DNA of 64,000 nt from Zingiber officinale (GCF_018446385.1 NC_056002.1:29746636-29810635); one strand, 5' to 3'; counted from the stretch's first letter, positions 10,967 to 24,737 are shown. Notes: a model not told the origin generated them from the sequence alone. Translations and numbers: made by a program.

Positions 10967-13900
10967 GTTTCTACTGGTTGATCAATTCAATTTTAATTTA
11001 CTTAGTATTAGTTAGTTGTGTGACTCAGGATACTTAGTCACATTTTCAAAATCTGAGTGCTTAATTAAAAACATTGAAAATCTTGAAATCACACTTAAGG
11101 GAATTAGGAAAAAGAATATTTATACAATTGACCTACCATCCTCTTCACTAAAGTGTTTATTGACACAACAATAGGAAACTGAGTTGTGGCACAGAAGATT
11201 GGGTCACACCCATACTAGGCTCATTTCAAAAATGAGTCAAAATGGCTTGGTTAGAGGTCTGCCCAAACTAAAATTTATAGAAAGTTCAATTTGTAATGCT
11301 TGTCAATAAGGTAAACAAACCAAGTCAACCCACAAGTTAACCAACTTAAATAGAACTAATTTAATACTTGAGCTCCTACACTTAGACCTGTTTGATTCAC
11401 ATGGAGCCAAGTCACTAAGAAAAAACTAATATTGCTTAGTTATAATCGATAACTACTCAAGATTTACTTGGGTAAAATTTCTAAAAACTAAAGATGAAAT
11501 CTACGAAGTCTTTAAAATCTTTTGTAAATTAATAGAAAATGGAAAAGACACTCACATAAAAAGAATTAGAAGTGACCATGGGGGAAATTTGAAAACCACA
11601 AATTTATTGAATTTTATGAAATAAACGGATATAAACACGAATATTCATGCCCTAGAACCCCCCAACAAAATGGTCTAGTAGAACGTAAAAATAGAACCCT
11701 ACAAGAAGTTGCTAGAACCATGTTGAATGAATATAATCTATCTAATCAATTCTGGGATGAAGCAATTAATACAACCTGTTATATACAAAATATAATTTTA
11801 ATTAATAAAATTCAAAATAAAACACCATATGAAATATATTATAATAAAATTCCTAACTTTATTTAAAGGTGTTTGAGTGTAAAGTTTTCATTCTAAACAC
11901 CAAAGACTACATAGGGAAATTTACGTCAAAATCAACCCCACGAATCTTTGTAGGGTACTCTACAACCAGTAGAGCATATAGAGTTTATAACAAAAACACC
12001 CTAAAAGTTGAAGAAACAATAAATGTAATTTTCGATGAAGAGAATAATCTTTCCAATGTAATAAATGGAAATATTAATACAGAAAATATTAACTCAAGAA
12101 ATATAGAAGATGATGAAGAAATTCAACTTAAACCTAGTGAATAACAAGAACCAGTTACTGACCCAAATATAAGACCAACAAGAACAAGTACCAATCACCC
12201 ATCCGACCAAATTTTGGGTGACCCAACTCTAGGAGTCAGAACTAGATCATCTTATAGAAATCTAAGTCAAATAGCCCTTATTTACAAAATTGAACCCAAA
12301 ACTATAGACGAAGCCCTACCAGACCTAGACTGGATATTAGCAATGCAAGAGGAGTTAGCTCAATTTGAAAGAAACCATGTTTGGGAACTAGTACCTAAAC
12401 TCATTAATAAAACCATAATTGACACTAAATGGGTATTTAGAAATAAATTGGATGATAAAGATGAGATAGTAAGGAACAAAGCCAGGTTAGTAGCAAAAGG
12501 GTTCAGCCAAGTAGAAGGGTTAGACTATGATGAAACCTATGCACCTGTAGCCAGACTTGAATCTATTAGGATGCTCCTGGCCTATGCAACACACAAAGGA
12601 TTCAAATTATACTAAATGGATGTGAAATCCGTATTCTTAAATGAGTTCATTAAGGAAGAGGTCTATGTAAGTTAACCCCTAGGATTTGAGGATTTAAACC
12701 ACCCAAACCATGTCTTTAGGTTAAAGAAAGCCTTATATGGACTAAAATAAGCACCTAGGGCTTGGTATGAACGACTATCAAATTATCTGATATCTAAAAG
12801 GTTTAACCAAGGTCAAATAGATCCAACCCTACTTGTAAAAATCTTAGAAAAAGATATTTTTATAGCCCAAATTTATGTAGACGATATAATTTTTGGTTCA
12901 ACCAACACTAAATTTTTAAAAGAATTTACCAGGTTAATGGAAAATGAATTTGAAATGAGCCTAGTAGGAGAACTCAATTTTTTCTTAGGCCTACAAATTA
13001 AACAAACCAAAGATGGTATTTCTAGTTTCCAAACAAAATATGCTAAGGAATTAATTAAGAAATTTGGAATGGAAAATTAAAAAAATATAAATACTCCAAT
13101 GGCTACTAACATTAAAATTGACTCTGACTTAGAAGAAAAATCAGTAGACTTGAAGCACTATCGAAGTGCGATAGGGAGTCTACTGTATCTAACTGCAAGT
13201 CGACCTAACATCCTTTTTACAGTAGGTATATGTGCAAGGTACCAATCTTGTGCAAAAGAGACACTTAACAAACGTTAAAAGAATACTTAGATATATTAAG
13301 GGAACCCTAAATGTAGGACTCTGGTACCCTAGGACTTGCACCTTTGATCTAATTAACTATTCTTACTCAGACTATGCCGGGTGCAAACTAGATAGAAAAA
13401 ACATAAGTGGTAGCTGTCAATTTCTAGGTCAGTGCCTAGTAAGTTGGTCAAGTAGAAAATAACATTGTGTTGCACTATCCACCACTGAAGCTGAATACAT
13501 AGCCCTAGGAGAATGTGTATCTCAACTATTATGGATGATGCATACTAGATAGACTCTGGTACCCTAGGACTTGCACCTTTGATCTAATTAACTATTCTGA
13601 CTCAGACTATGTCGGGTGCAAACTAGATAGAAAAAATACAAGTGGTAGCTGTCAATTTCTAGGTCAGTGCCTAGTAAGTTGGTCAAGTAGAAAATAACAT
13701 TGTGTTGCACTATCCACCACTGAAGCTGAATACATAGCCCTAGGAGAATGTGCATCTCAACTATTATGGATATGCATACCCTAAAAGACTATCAACTAGA
13801 ATATCAAAATATAAAAATTTCAATTGATAACATAAGTTCAATCAATCTAACCAAGAACCCAATTCACCACTCAAGGACTAAATATATAGAAGTAAAACAC

Positions 13901-14046
13901 CACTTTGTAAGGGATCATGTCGCTAAAGGTGACATTGTACTCAACTATGGAATCCAAGTCAAACCTGGCTGACATTTTCATAAAACCCTTACCTAAACTT
14001 GAGTTCAGTGTACTTAGAAGACAAATAGGGATGTGCTTAGTAGAAT
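10967..14046 (+). pseudogene. Copia pol of element 2 (GAG-pre-integrase, integrase, RT, RNase H), multiply broken
   Basis: Continues the protease fragment at 7853-8025. In order: pre-integrase zinc domain (ELWHRRLGHTH near 11185), integrase (DNYSRFTWVKF, IRSDHGG, CPRTPQQNG near 11640-11680), VFECKVFILNTKDY (11870), TRSSYRN linker, RT (WILAMQEELAQFE, YAPVARLESIR, IYVDDIIFGS near 12874-12900) and RNase H (SDYAGCKLDRK, LSTTEAEY, HHSRTKYIEVKHHFVRDHV, ending near KPLPK). There are many stops and frameshifts, and a 235-bp tandem duplication in RNase H. The SSRKQ glutamine codon is TAA in both duplicate copies, so that stop predates the duplication. Confidence 0.92.
13318..13787 (+). repeat. 235-bp tandem duplication within RNase H of element 2
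   Basis: Sequence from ACTCTGGTACCCTAGGACTT recurs at 13553 with offset 235. The two copies differ at a few bases (for example TTACTC versus TGACTC) and by a 2-base loss at the second copy's end. Confidence 0.92.
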
Positions 14047-15254
14047 AGAACTTACCTTTAAAATAATTATTTCTGCTTACTATTTTTTTTTCAAAAAAAA
14101 ATCAGCTTGATCTTAAAATTCTAGGAAAAATATTTTTCAAAATTTCAATTTTGTTAGTTTTCAAAAATTTGGATTTAGCCTAGGAATTTTCCCCCAAGAA
14201 AGCATGTTCCCCTAGATTTTAGTCAGAGCGTCTCACAAGCACACTAGGTTTTACTTGCTTGTGTATGAAAACACTTAGAATGGTGTGAGATGCATAGGGT
14301 ATTGCCTGGATTTCAGTATACTTATATCTGTGCATCACAGTAAGTCTGGGCAAAAAATACCAAATTTATATTAATTAAGTTAAGTTATCCTGTCTTAGTC
14401 AAATCTAACTGGATAACTTACTTAACTTGGCTAACCAAGTGAAAGTTATTGCCTTTTAGGTAAGCAGCTAGTAGCTAATGGTTAGACATTTGGCTAAGGA
14501 AACTAAGTATTTAGTTTGAATTTTTTATTACTCATGCTTGGACTTTAGGTTTAAATTTTTTTTTTGTGAAAATGGCCTTAGCTAAAGTTTTACAAGTTGT
14601 TACTATTTAAGCTAAGTGTTTTTTTTTTCAAATTTAACTAAGTAAAATTAATTTTTGAATCTCTAAAATTTTTCTTTAAAGTTTTATCAAATATTTTTGT
14701 TCGCTCTTTTTAAATTAAATTTTTTGCTAAGTTACTTTTCAAACTTTTCCTTAGCTAAAAACTTCTTTCCAAACTTAGTTTTTGAATTTTTTTTAAGGAA
14801 AAGGTAAAATTCAGAAAGTTTTTGAAAGTTTCTTTCCAAACTTAGTTTCTGAAAGTTTTAAAAGCTAAAATATTTTTCAAAACTAGTTATTAGCTATGCA
14901 CTTTTAGAGCTAAATTCTTAACTAAGGCCTGTGATCAACTTCTCAACTTGTCTATTTTTATTGATTATACCTTCTTTTTGCTATTTTTTTGATATATGGC
15001 AAAGGGAGAGAGTATATGAAAATTCAAATGTATATGAAAATTCAAAAATAAATCTAAAAGTCAAGTATAAAACGAAGAGCTTTAATTAAGGGGGAGACTT
15101 TTATTAAGGGGAGCTTTGCATTTAAATTTATGCTTGTACTATCATTCAGTTATGCTTGCGTTGTTCTGAAATTCTTTATAGCATTATTTCTTTATTCTTT
15201 ATGTCTTTCTACTTAACTTTAAATTTTTGTTGCCATAATCAAAAAGGGGGAGAT
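14047..15254 (+). other. 3' spacer of element 2 with stem-loop and polypurine tracts
   Basis: AT-rich and non-coding. A stem GCGTCTCACA (14228-14237) pairs with TGTGAGATGC (14284-14293) with one G-T pair. Purine tracts lie at 15091-15114 (GGGGGAGAC, GGGGAGC), and the LTR-adjacent tract AAAAAGGGGGAGA is at 15241-15253. Confidence 0.75.
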
Positions 15255-15274
15255 TGTTGGTGCTAAAATGGAGC
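15255..15274 (+). mobile_element. 20-bp remnant of the 3' LTR of element 2
   Basis: TGTTGGTGC follows a canonical polypurine tract exactly as in other Sirevirus 3' LTR starts. Plastid-derived sequence takes over about 20 bp later. Bases 15262-15274 (GCTAAAATGGAGC) recur at 20789-20801 on the other side of the plastid insert. Confidence 0.7.
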
Positions 15275-15624
15275 GGGCGGGTGAATTAGAGAATAGACAG
15301 ACGTCTGTTGGCATTCCAGCCTTCCTTCTCCTTTCAGGGCCTATCCGAAAGAGAATCCAGTACCTCTTGGTCGTGAATATCTGAATAGGACGAACCGGCC
15401 TCCGTGGATATCTTTGCTTCGGAACAAAACAATTAGAATTAGGCTCGGTCAACCGGAATATGTATTATCCATATGGGGATCCTCCGATTGAGAAGATCCC
15501 CTGACCTGAGACGAATAGAAAGGTCTATCTATTTTCTTTAGTTATTCAGTTAAACTAATGATTCGTTATTGGAGCAGATAGCAACAAGCATTTCATCGGA
15601 CATGCGTATTTTTTATTTTTCGGT

Positions 15625-15834
<210 letters not shown>

Positions 15835-15894
15835 CTACCACCCGACCAATCCTGTTCCACTTAATCCCTTTTTCATGGCCACATATCTTTACGG

Positions 15895-18800
15895 CTAAGG
15901 AATGGGAAATCTTTCTCCTGTTACATGAATCAAATGTTTCATTTCATCCGGGAAAAGCCATCCCCTTCTCAACACTATCTTTGTCATTTGATACAATAGC
16001 GTTCCCTTAGATAGGAAGAAATTTGATAAATACTGATAACTCTCGGATAGAATATTAGAACGGAAAGATCCATTAGATAATGAACTCTTGCTTCTAAGCC
16101 ATTTCTAGCGATGAATCAACAATTCGCAGTACTTTTCTTGCCTATTCCCGATGAACCAGCGTGTATACATAGATGTAGGAGAATCCGTTTGGGAAGTAAT
16201 AAGCACCTTTGACATCTCTTCATATGCAAAGAATTCTCGACGTGAAAACACAGAGACAAAGGACTGATCTTTGAATAGGAAAAAGAATGGATCTGCAGGG
16301 TCCCAAATGAATTGGCTTATTCGAAAAAAGCCTTATTCTTTGGAAAATCTATCTGGTGTCCGGTACTGCATGGTTCCCCTCTGTAAGAACTCCTCCTCAT
16401 GCTATTGAAGCTCATCCTCTTCATGATAAATGCTCCGCTTGCCCCGAAATGATCCGGCCCGATAGGGAAATCCCAATTCAGTGGGCCTTTCAATACAATC
16501 AAATAGATTGGTCCAAGGGCGCCATATTCTAGGAGCCCAAACTATGTGATCGAATAAATCCTCCTCCATTTGTTGCGGGTCGATGTCCTCTTCCTCTTCT
16601 TCAAACTCCGATTCATATTTTTCATAGTTTTGAATCATATCTAACTGATTCCTTGGTTCGGACCGAAGAAGTAATGTCACTCGATTATTATCAAACTAAC
16701 TGCAATCTTTTTCTGTCCGTGAGGATCCCAACAGAGCGCCTTCTAGTTCTAATAGGCCATGAACTAGATCAGAATCATTCTCAGTGAATCTATAAGAAGC
16801 GATCCAATTATTTTCATCAGGTCCGGGTGAAGACCAAAGATCTTGAGCGACCAATCCGGCAGAACAATTCAAAAGATAAAGAAGTATCGTTAATTTCTTC
16901 ATGCTCATTCCAAGTTCGAAGTACCATTTGTACAAATAAGAATCCCCTTCTTTACATGATTTCTTCTTCATATAGATAGATATAGGATCTACGGGGCAAT
17001 TACTTAGAAGTACATTTTGTGCAACAGCCCTTCCTATCTGATAGAAAAGGATCCCATGATCCTGAAACGATATTACCTGGGATCGTAAATCCCAAGTTTG
17101 TCTATGAAGAGCTAATCTAATTGTATTAGTTTCTATAATTGATTTCTTCCGTGTAATACTAATGGATAGGGCCTCATTGATAAGTGCTGCAAGATCTCGT
17201 GCATTGGAACCCATGGTTATGGACCCGAATCCGTTAGTATGGAACATTTTCTTTTCCAAGTGAAACCCTTTAGTATATGAAAGAATGAAAAAGTGCTTTC
17301 GTTGTTGTTGAATAAGAAGCCTTCGTATCTTAATGCATGTATTTAATTTATTCGGAGCTATTAGAGCGGGATCCACTTTTTGGGGAATATGAGTCGAACC
17401 AATAACAAGAATATTTCTAGTGGAATATCTTTCACAATCTCTGGAGAGATAGTTCTGTAATAGACCGAAGGATCTGTAATTCACATACAAATCATGAATG
17501 TTTGGAATCCATATTATGCAAGGAGACATTGCTCTTGCTAATGCGAATCGAAAGGTGATATCGATATAAAATCCGTATATACTCGGCAGCATATCCATAG
17601 TTAGCACATTCGTCATATCTACCAGCTCCGTATCAAGATCAAGGTCATCATCAATATCGTCACTATCATCAATATCGATATCGTCACGATAATCACTATC
17701 GTCACTATCACTATCGTCAATAAAAAAACCTTCAGGCTTGTAATACGAATACGGAAAGTTGTTTGGAAATATTGTAATGAAAGGAACATGGGAGTTTGTC
17801 GCTAGGTATTTGACCAAATATGATCATCCAGTTCCTATAGAACCTATCACTAAAATACCCCTAGAAGGGGATAGGGCTAAACGGATCGAGAAGGGTTTTC
17901 CATGAGATGGGAAATGAAAACTATTAGCCTCACACGGGGTTTGTGAATAAGTGATTGTCTGATAATGAGCAAGGAATATCCGTCTTTCTGCTAAACAGGA
18001 TCTATTGAACTCATAATTCATTAGATACTTTTTATGAATGTCAACTAAGTATCGTAAGTAAATTGATCCCGGTTGTTCAATCATTTGATAACCAGAGTCA
18101 TTCTTTGATAAATGATCACTATGAGTCAAACTCAATAGAATTTGATCAATCCTTTTTTCTTTTTCGGTCGTTAAGGTGGAGAACTGAACCAAGAATTCTC
18201 TTTCTTCATCATCAACCAAATCACTGTCCGCGACCCAGGATTCTATTTTCTCATCAATCCAATCACCGTTCACCCCTTTTCTTTTTCTTATCAATGAATA
18301 GATCTCTTTACTTGTACGACTTAGATGTCTCGTATTTCTCGAAAAAGTGATTCGATTGATGGGATTTTGTATGATACTTCTGAGATCGATGAGATTGATA
18401 TTCAAATATTTATTTTTAGAACGTATTGATTTGACCCCATAAGCGAAACCACCAACCAATAGCATGTTGCCACCAGAAGCAGAAACTCGTATTTCTTCCA
18501 GAAAATCTCCTAATTGTTCCAGAGCAACTAGAAAGAGATTCTTTAACCAGAAAGAATTCAGTTCAGATTCAGATGTAGGATACCTATCCAAAAGTTTTCG
18601 CAACTCAATCATGTATGATGGAATCATCAAAGATTTGATCTTTTCTAACTCTGTCTGTAACTCACTAGAGGCTCAGGAAACAAAGAAAAGATGTATGCGA
18701 ACGAGATATCCAGCAACAAGAAAAAGAAGGAAAAGGATTGAATAGAGGAACTCCCGAGCATTTGTTAATCTCAGATGTGTCCATATCAATGGAACAGGTG

Positions 18801-20727
18801 ACTCATTATTTCGATGAATCGTTTCTTCGGACAGAAGGAGATTCTGGAAACACTTACTCGAAATCTCACTTATCAGACTCAAAATCTTACTTTTCAGAGT
18901 TAGAGTCCATTGTGGAAGAATCTTCTGAGGAATTGGCCATGATATATCTGATGCATGCATAATATCTCTCAAAACGGATACAAATTTGTGCCTGCTACTT
19001 AGTATCGGCAATGGTTCTGAAAAAATCTCTAAAAGGGTGGTGAAATTTAGATATTTCCACCCTGTCGAAGTAAGGAACCATGACATATATGTTTGGAAGA
19101 GATTCCATTTTGAGATATTGAAAAGAGCACTATCTTGTTGAAAGGTTCTATACATCTGCCCTTTCTCAACGCATTTCTTTAGAGAAAGACTCCATTTTTT
19201 TTTTTCCTCTTTCCAGATGGGAAATCCTTCTCAGAACATGGAGTGTGAATCAAATCCATGTTTGAATTGAAACTGTGATACTCATGCAAGTTCTTCCCTT
19301 CTGAATGAGATAGATTCATATCTGAAAGAGGCTACAATAAGTTTTTTCAAAATTAACTATTTGTTCCTCTGTTAGAGGTGTTGTAGAAATGTCTGCGATC
19401 GAGTAAATAGCTCTACGAACGAATGGCTCGGATCGAATCGGAAAATGGAAAAATTTGTACAAGTTATACCTTTTGTCACCACGTTGTGTAAAATCGTTAA
19501 GTATAAATATGTCAGATACCTGTGACTCGATTGGCAAAATAGTCTCTCTCTCCCCAAAAATATGTTTTTTTTACCGACGCACGAAGAAAATATTTTGTTG
19601 CGAATGAACAAGATAGTGAGGAATTGCCCATATGTAGGATCATAATTATTGATACGGGTCTTTTCCACATAAAAAGGGAATCTTTTGTTATAATAGAACC
19701 AGAAGCGATTTGGATCATTCAAGAATCGAAGTGGATTTGCTTTATAAAAAGAAGATATCAATGAACTTCTATGAAATGGTTTCACGGGATTCAGCCAATT
19801 GTCTCGATCATGGAATATCATTGATAAATAGGAATCCGTGTTATCAAAGGATTTCCTACGATTATTTATAGTATGGAATGAGTCAATCACCCACTTTGGT
19901 ATCTTTTTGAAGCAAAATGGTAATCTTGTTCCTCCATTGATCAAGGATTTCGATCTTTTGGAAGTATCATGATCATCCAATAAGAAGGGTTTCAATTTAT
20001 TCAAATGAACGATTTGAACACCTATTGATTCTAACAACTGATTGCGGAGTTGATCATTCGGACCTTTCAATTCATAGATGTGGATTTCGGACCTATGAAT
20101 GGGGGTATTCCCGATACTCACAAAGAAAAGGGGAAGTGACTTGGACAAAAAGAGAAGTGACTTGGACAAAAAGAAACGAAGTGACTTAGACAAATCTTGT
20201 TTGTCTATAACCTCAGACCAATCAATCGAATATTGATTAATACGTAACCGATCGAACACTACTTGAAAATGGTTCTTCTGTTCAGAAAGGAAATGTTCCT
20301 GGAAATTCTTGCTCCCATTGGACCATTTGTATCTATATACATCAGGATCCCGATTCATGGATCTCCCGGTTCGAGAAATAAGAGGATCAAACCATTTCTT
20401 CTGACTCTTTTTCAAATTCGATAAATGTTGGTTGATCGTATATTTCATTATAGTTATATGATTCAGAGTATCATTTCCTATTTGATCCCTTTGAATTCCA
20501 TATTCGAAGTTGTGATTGGATCTATTCATTAAAAAGAATCGATTAGATACATTTCTTATGTACCCATAGATTTGGATCAGATTTCGGATCAATCTATATT
20601 GATTGACTGCCTCCATTATGTTGTTGCTAGCAAATACCGCTGTTTTTCGTTTTGGATCTTCCAAATCATTCCCGCAGTAGATCCGGGCCGATTTTTTTCT
20701 GATCCTTCAATAAAAATTCTTGAATCA
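15895..20727 (-). pseudogene. ycf2: ycf2 3'-terminal part (plastid-derived), broken
   Basis: Covers roughly the C-terminal 70% of plastid Ycf2, a very large protein with an AAA-like domain implicated in the plastid inner-envelope protein import motor. It starts within the segment before [10 protein letters not shown] and [11 protein letters not shown], passes through the NTP-binding region ([11 protein letters not shown], 17824-17860), the acidic Asp/Ser repeat (17620-17720) and [18 protein letters not shown], and ends [20 protein letters not shown] with TAG at 15895-15897. It is split into at least five frames. One break is CGA to TGA right after the GTG of the P-loop-like motif (17821-17823), a C-to-T change typical of methylated nuclear copies. 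Confidence 0.93.
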
Positions 20728-23438
20728 GGTATTTGGCACTGGACGTTCATTATGTCTTTATATCAATATGAGGAACATAGCCAAGGTAGCTAAAATGGAG
20801 CTAGTAAAGGGACTACCAAAGATCAAGTACATCAAGGACAAATTGTGCGATGCATGCTAAGAGGGTAAGCAATCAAGGTCATCACACAAAGGTAAAACCT
20901 TAACTAGCACTTCATTACCGTTAGAATTATTACATTTGGATCTTTTTGATTGTCATAGAACACCTTCCTTGGTAGGTAACAAATTTTGTTTGGTGATAGT
21001 AGATGATTACTCTAGATATACTTGGGTTTATTTCTTGAAACATAAGGGGGAAAATTTTAGAAACAATTATAGGGTTTACCAAGAGGGTAGAAAATGAAAA
21101 GAACCTCAAAATTGATAGAATTAGGAGTGATCATGGTGGAGAGTTCGAGAATTTGAACTTTTCTAAGTTTTGTCTAGAAAATGGCTATAAGCATGAATTC
21201 TCTTGTCCAAGAACACCTCAACAAAATGGTGTAGTGGAAAGGAAGAATCGAGCTTTACAAGAGGTGGCTAGAACCATGCTCAATGCATATTCCTTACCAA
21301 GCTATTTGTGGGCCGAAGCGGTTAATACCGCTTGTTACATTCAAAATCGTGTCTTGATTCATAAGTTTTTAGGAAAAACACCTTTTGAACTATGAAATGG
21401 CAAAATTCCTACAATTCACTATTTTAAAGTCTTTGGTTGTAAGGTTTATATTCTTAATACTAAAGATGACTTAGGAAAATTTGAGGCCAAGTCCAATGAA
21501 GGAATTCTAGTTGGATACTCATCTACTAGTAGAGGATATAGAGTATACAACAAAAGGACTCAAATGGTTGATGAATCATCCAATGTTGAGTTTGATGAAT
21601 CCACTAGTACTTATCCTAGGAAATCCCTTATTGATAAGGATAGAAGTGAACAAAATCAAGATGTTACTCAAGAAATACAAAATCTACATTTAGGGGGTAT
21701 TGATCAAGGGGGAGGAAGAGATGACTCGAATGATGAAAGAAACAATATAGACAATGATCCTCCCAAAGATGATGATTCCATAACTTTGAGGACCATAAGG
21801 CATCATCAAAATCATCCTATTGAACAAATAGTTGGAGATGTGGCCCAAGGGGTAAGGACTAGATCTTACTTTAGAGATCATACTAGTCAAATTTCTCTAA
21901 TATCACAATTTGAACCAAAATCAATTGATGAAACTTTAGTTGATACGGATTGGATTTTAGCAATGCAAGAAGAGTTGAATCAATTTGAGAGAAGTGACGT
22001 ATGGAAATTAGTTCCAAGACCCAATGATAGTACAATTGTCACAACAAAATGGGTGTTTAGGAACAAATTGGATGATCAAGGAAAAGTGACTAGAAATAAA
22101 GCTAGGTTGGTGGCTAGGGGCTTTAATCAAGTTGAAGGACTTGAGTATGATGAAACCTATGCTCCGGTTGCTCGATTAGAGTCCATTCGGATCCTATTAG
22201 GATATGTCGCTTATATGAGTTTTAAACTTTATCAAATGGATGTGAAATCGACATTCCTAAATGGGTTTATTAAGGAGGAAGTGTATGTGGAACAACGACC
22301 CGGATTTAAAGCCATAGACTACCCGAATCATGTTTATAAACTTAAGAAAGCCTTATATGGGTTAAAACAAGCTCCCCGGGCTTGGTATGAAAGACTCTCA
22401 TCCTTCTTAATCTCCAAAGATTTTAGAAGAGGAACAATTAACCCAATCCTATTTTTAAAGTCTAAGGATGGAGACATTTTTGTTGCACAAGTTTTTGTTG
22501 ATGACATCATTTTTGGTTTAACAAATAATGAACTTCTTCAAGACTTCATTAAACATATGGAAAGTGAGTTTGAGATGAGTCTAGTTGGAGAGCTAAGTTT
22601 CTTCCTAGGGTTGCAAGTCAAACAAACCAATGAAGGAACTCATGTCTATCAAACAAAATTTGCTAAAGAACTTATCAAGAAATTTGGTTTGGAAAATGCT
22701 AAGGTAGTATCTACTCCTATGAGAACTAACACCAAAATAGATAGTGATCAAGAGGAAAAATTAGTAGACGCAAAGCAATATAGAAGTATGATTGGTAGCT
22801 TGTTATACCTAACCGCTAGTAGACCAGATATACTCTTTGCGGTAAGTATGTGTGCAAGATACCAATCATGTGCCAAGGAATCTCATTTAGTGGCGGTAAA
22901 GAGAATTTTGAGATACATCAAGAGTACCCTTAATGTAGATCTTTGGTACCCTAGAACTCGAAATTTTGATTTAATTGGATATACCGATTCCGATTATGTG
23001 GGTTGCAAATTAGATAGAAAGAGTACTAGCGGTGGATGTCAATTTCTTGGACCTTCCCTTGTAAGTTGGAGTAGTAGAAAATAACCTTATGTGGCCTTGT
23101 CCACAACCGAGGCTGAGTATGTGGCCATGGGCAGTTGTGTAGCTCAATTACTTTGGATGATGCATACTTTAGAAGATTATGAACTTCAATATTCCAAAGT
23201 TAAAGTTTTGTGTGATAATGTTAGCACCATCAACCTAACCAAAAATCCGGTGCACCATTCTAGGACAAAGCACATTGAAGTGAAGCATCATTTCATTAGA
23301 GATCATGTGGCAAGAGGAGACATTGTACTAAACTATGTTGACTCTAAGTCAAATCTTGCTGATATATTTACCAAACCATTACCGGAAGCAGAATTTACCT
23401 CACTTCGAAGAGAACTTGGTATGTGCTTTGTAAAATAG
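20728..23438 (+). pseudogene. Copia pol of element 3 (pre-integrase to RNase H), a few inactivating mutations
   Basis: Begins abruptly in the pre-integrase domain (IAKVAKMELVKGLPKIKY) at the plastid junction. Integrase follows: LVIVDDYSRYTWVYFLK, RIRSDHGGEFENL, CPRTPQQNGVVERKNR. RT (21564-23084) is one open frame with WILAMQEELNQFE, YAPVARLESIR, YGLKQAPRAWY and active site FVDD (near 22497-22508). RNase H follows to 23438. Stops: CAA to TAA after CDAC (20860), TGG to TGA at 21394-21396, and CAA to TAA at 23082-23084 in SSRKQ. There is also an indel in integrase near 21050-21075. The gag, protease and 5' LTR are absent. Confidence 0.92.
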
Positions 23439-24203
23439 TGGGTATAGCATTGTATGATCCCATATAACATCAAAATCTATCTCAATGCATCTCACACAAG
23501 CCCTTTGGAGTTGTGTTTGTGTAATTTGCTTTAGACATTCTATGAGATGCTTGGGATGGTGTAATTGGTTCATCATGTTTGTTATGATACATTACCTTGA
23601 GCCAATATGACATTTAGTCTCATTAATCCTTAATTGGACCAATCATTGGGAAGGCTTGTGCAACATTAATGTGTACATAGCTCTTTGAATATGATTGGAC
23701 ATTTTCCTCAAAGACACAATTATCATACCCTATTGTATGCAATTTAGGATGACATGGAAAAACACCATGAAAACACATGCAAGAAAGGCATTTTTATCTA
23801 GCATAGGTACAACAACTATAGGGAAGTCCTAATTAGAACTTTCACTCAAGGATATACTACATCATCTAACTAGTTTTGACCCTTGTGCTAATCTTGAGAT
23901 CTATGATAAACGTCTGGACTCATCTGGACTTCGCGCTAACTATTCGGTCAGCCCGTCGACCTAGCTGGACTTCGTGTCAAACGTCCGGTCAGCCCGTCGA
24001 CCCATTTGGACTTTGTGCCAGCTATCCGGTTGGCTCGTTGACCTAGCTGGGCTTCGTGCCAAACATCAGGTCAGCCCGTCAACCTGTCTGGACTTCTCCT
24101 GCACACTCAGTCAGAGTGTTAGATCAACAACAAAACTAACTTAACATATTTTGTCATTCATCAAAACCTGGGTTAGATCGTTAGTGCTAACCACACCAAC
24201 ATA
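23439..24203 (+). other. 3' non-coding end of element 3, with stem-loop and 41-bp tandem repeats
   Basis: Holds the conserved stem GCATCTCA (23487-23494)/TGAGATGC (23543-23550). A 41-bp repeat in exact register has starts at 23924, 23965, 24006, 24047 and 24088 (CTGGACTTCGTGCCAAAC...GTCAGCCCGTCGACC). The stretch ends AACCACACCAACA near 24203, which may be an LTR terminus. No polypurine tract or LTR start is visible, so an internal deletion is likely. Confidence 0.7.
23924..24095 (+). repeat. 41-bp tandem repeat, four units
   Basis: CTGGACTT starts recur every 41 bp. Units differ by point changes only, and each contains GTCAGCCCGTCGACC or a variant. Confidence 0.9.
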
Positions 24204-24393
24204 AACATATGTACTTACAATTTTACTGGTGTTGGACCTAGGATCATAGATACCTCAAAGTCTCTTGACATTAAGGAATGTAGCCCTGGATACCACATTT
24301 CGTAGTAAGATGGGTCCATATTTTAAAAAAAAATCAACCTGCACGAGTTTGAAGTTTGTAACCAATACACACATACATCCAATAAATTATGAT

Positions 24394-24737
24394 TTACTTA
24401 ACATAGAAGTTACTTACAAACTTTTGAAACTTAGATGTGTATAGCTCTGAGGATCCAAGTGAGTTATAATGCAAATATTGAACTTCTTGGCGATCTATGA
24501 TCACTAGGTGCCAGTGATCATCTGCATTATTTAATGGACAGAATATATACCTGAGTGACTTGTCAGTGTCAGTGCTTGCTGATAGGCCAAATGCCTTATA
24601 TGTTGTCATTGCAAACAAATCCTGTGTATGCAGACAAACATTGGTGGAGCCATATATTGAGAATAAAAAACTAGATAGGAGGAGTTGGTGTTATACTTAC
24701 ATCAAAATTAGCAGGACAAAATATAGATGACCAATAA
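24394..24737 (-). pseudogene. Ulp1-type (C48) protease exons, 3' part of a transposon gene
   Basis: Minus-strand reading gives SLRYIFCPLNNADDHWHLVIID, with the HW of the Ulp1 cysteine protease fold, followed by VQYLHYNSL where the catalytic Asp is normally found. The upstream exon (24680-24737) reads YYWSSIFCPANFD with a GTAAGT donor. The expected Gln and Cys blocks further downstream are not recognisable before 24204. Ulp1 proteases remove SUMO from proteins; plant Mutator-like and some CACTA elements carry a copy of unknown benefit. The solo LTR separates this part from the 5' part at 27128. Confidence 0.75.
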
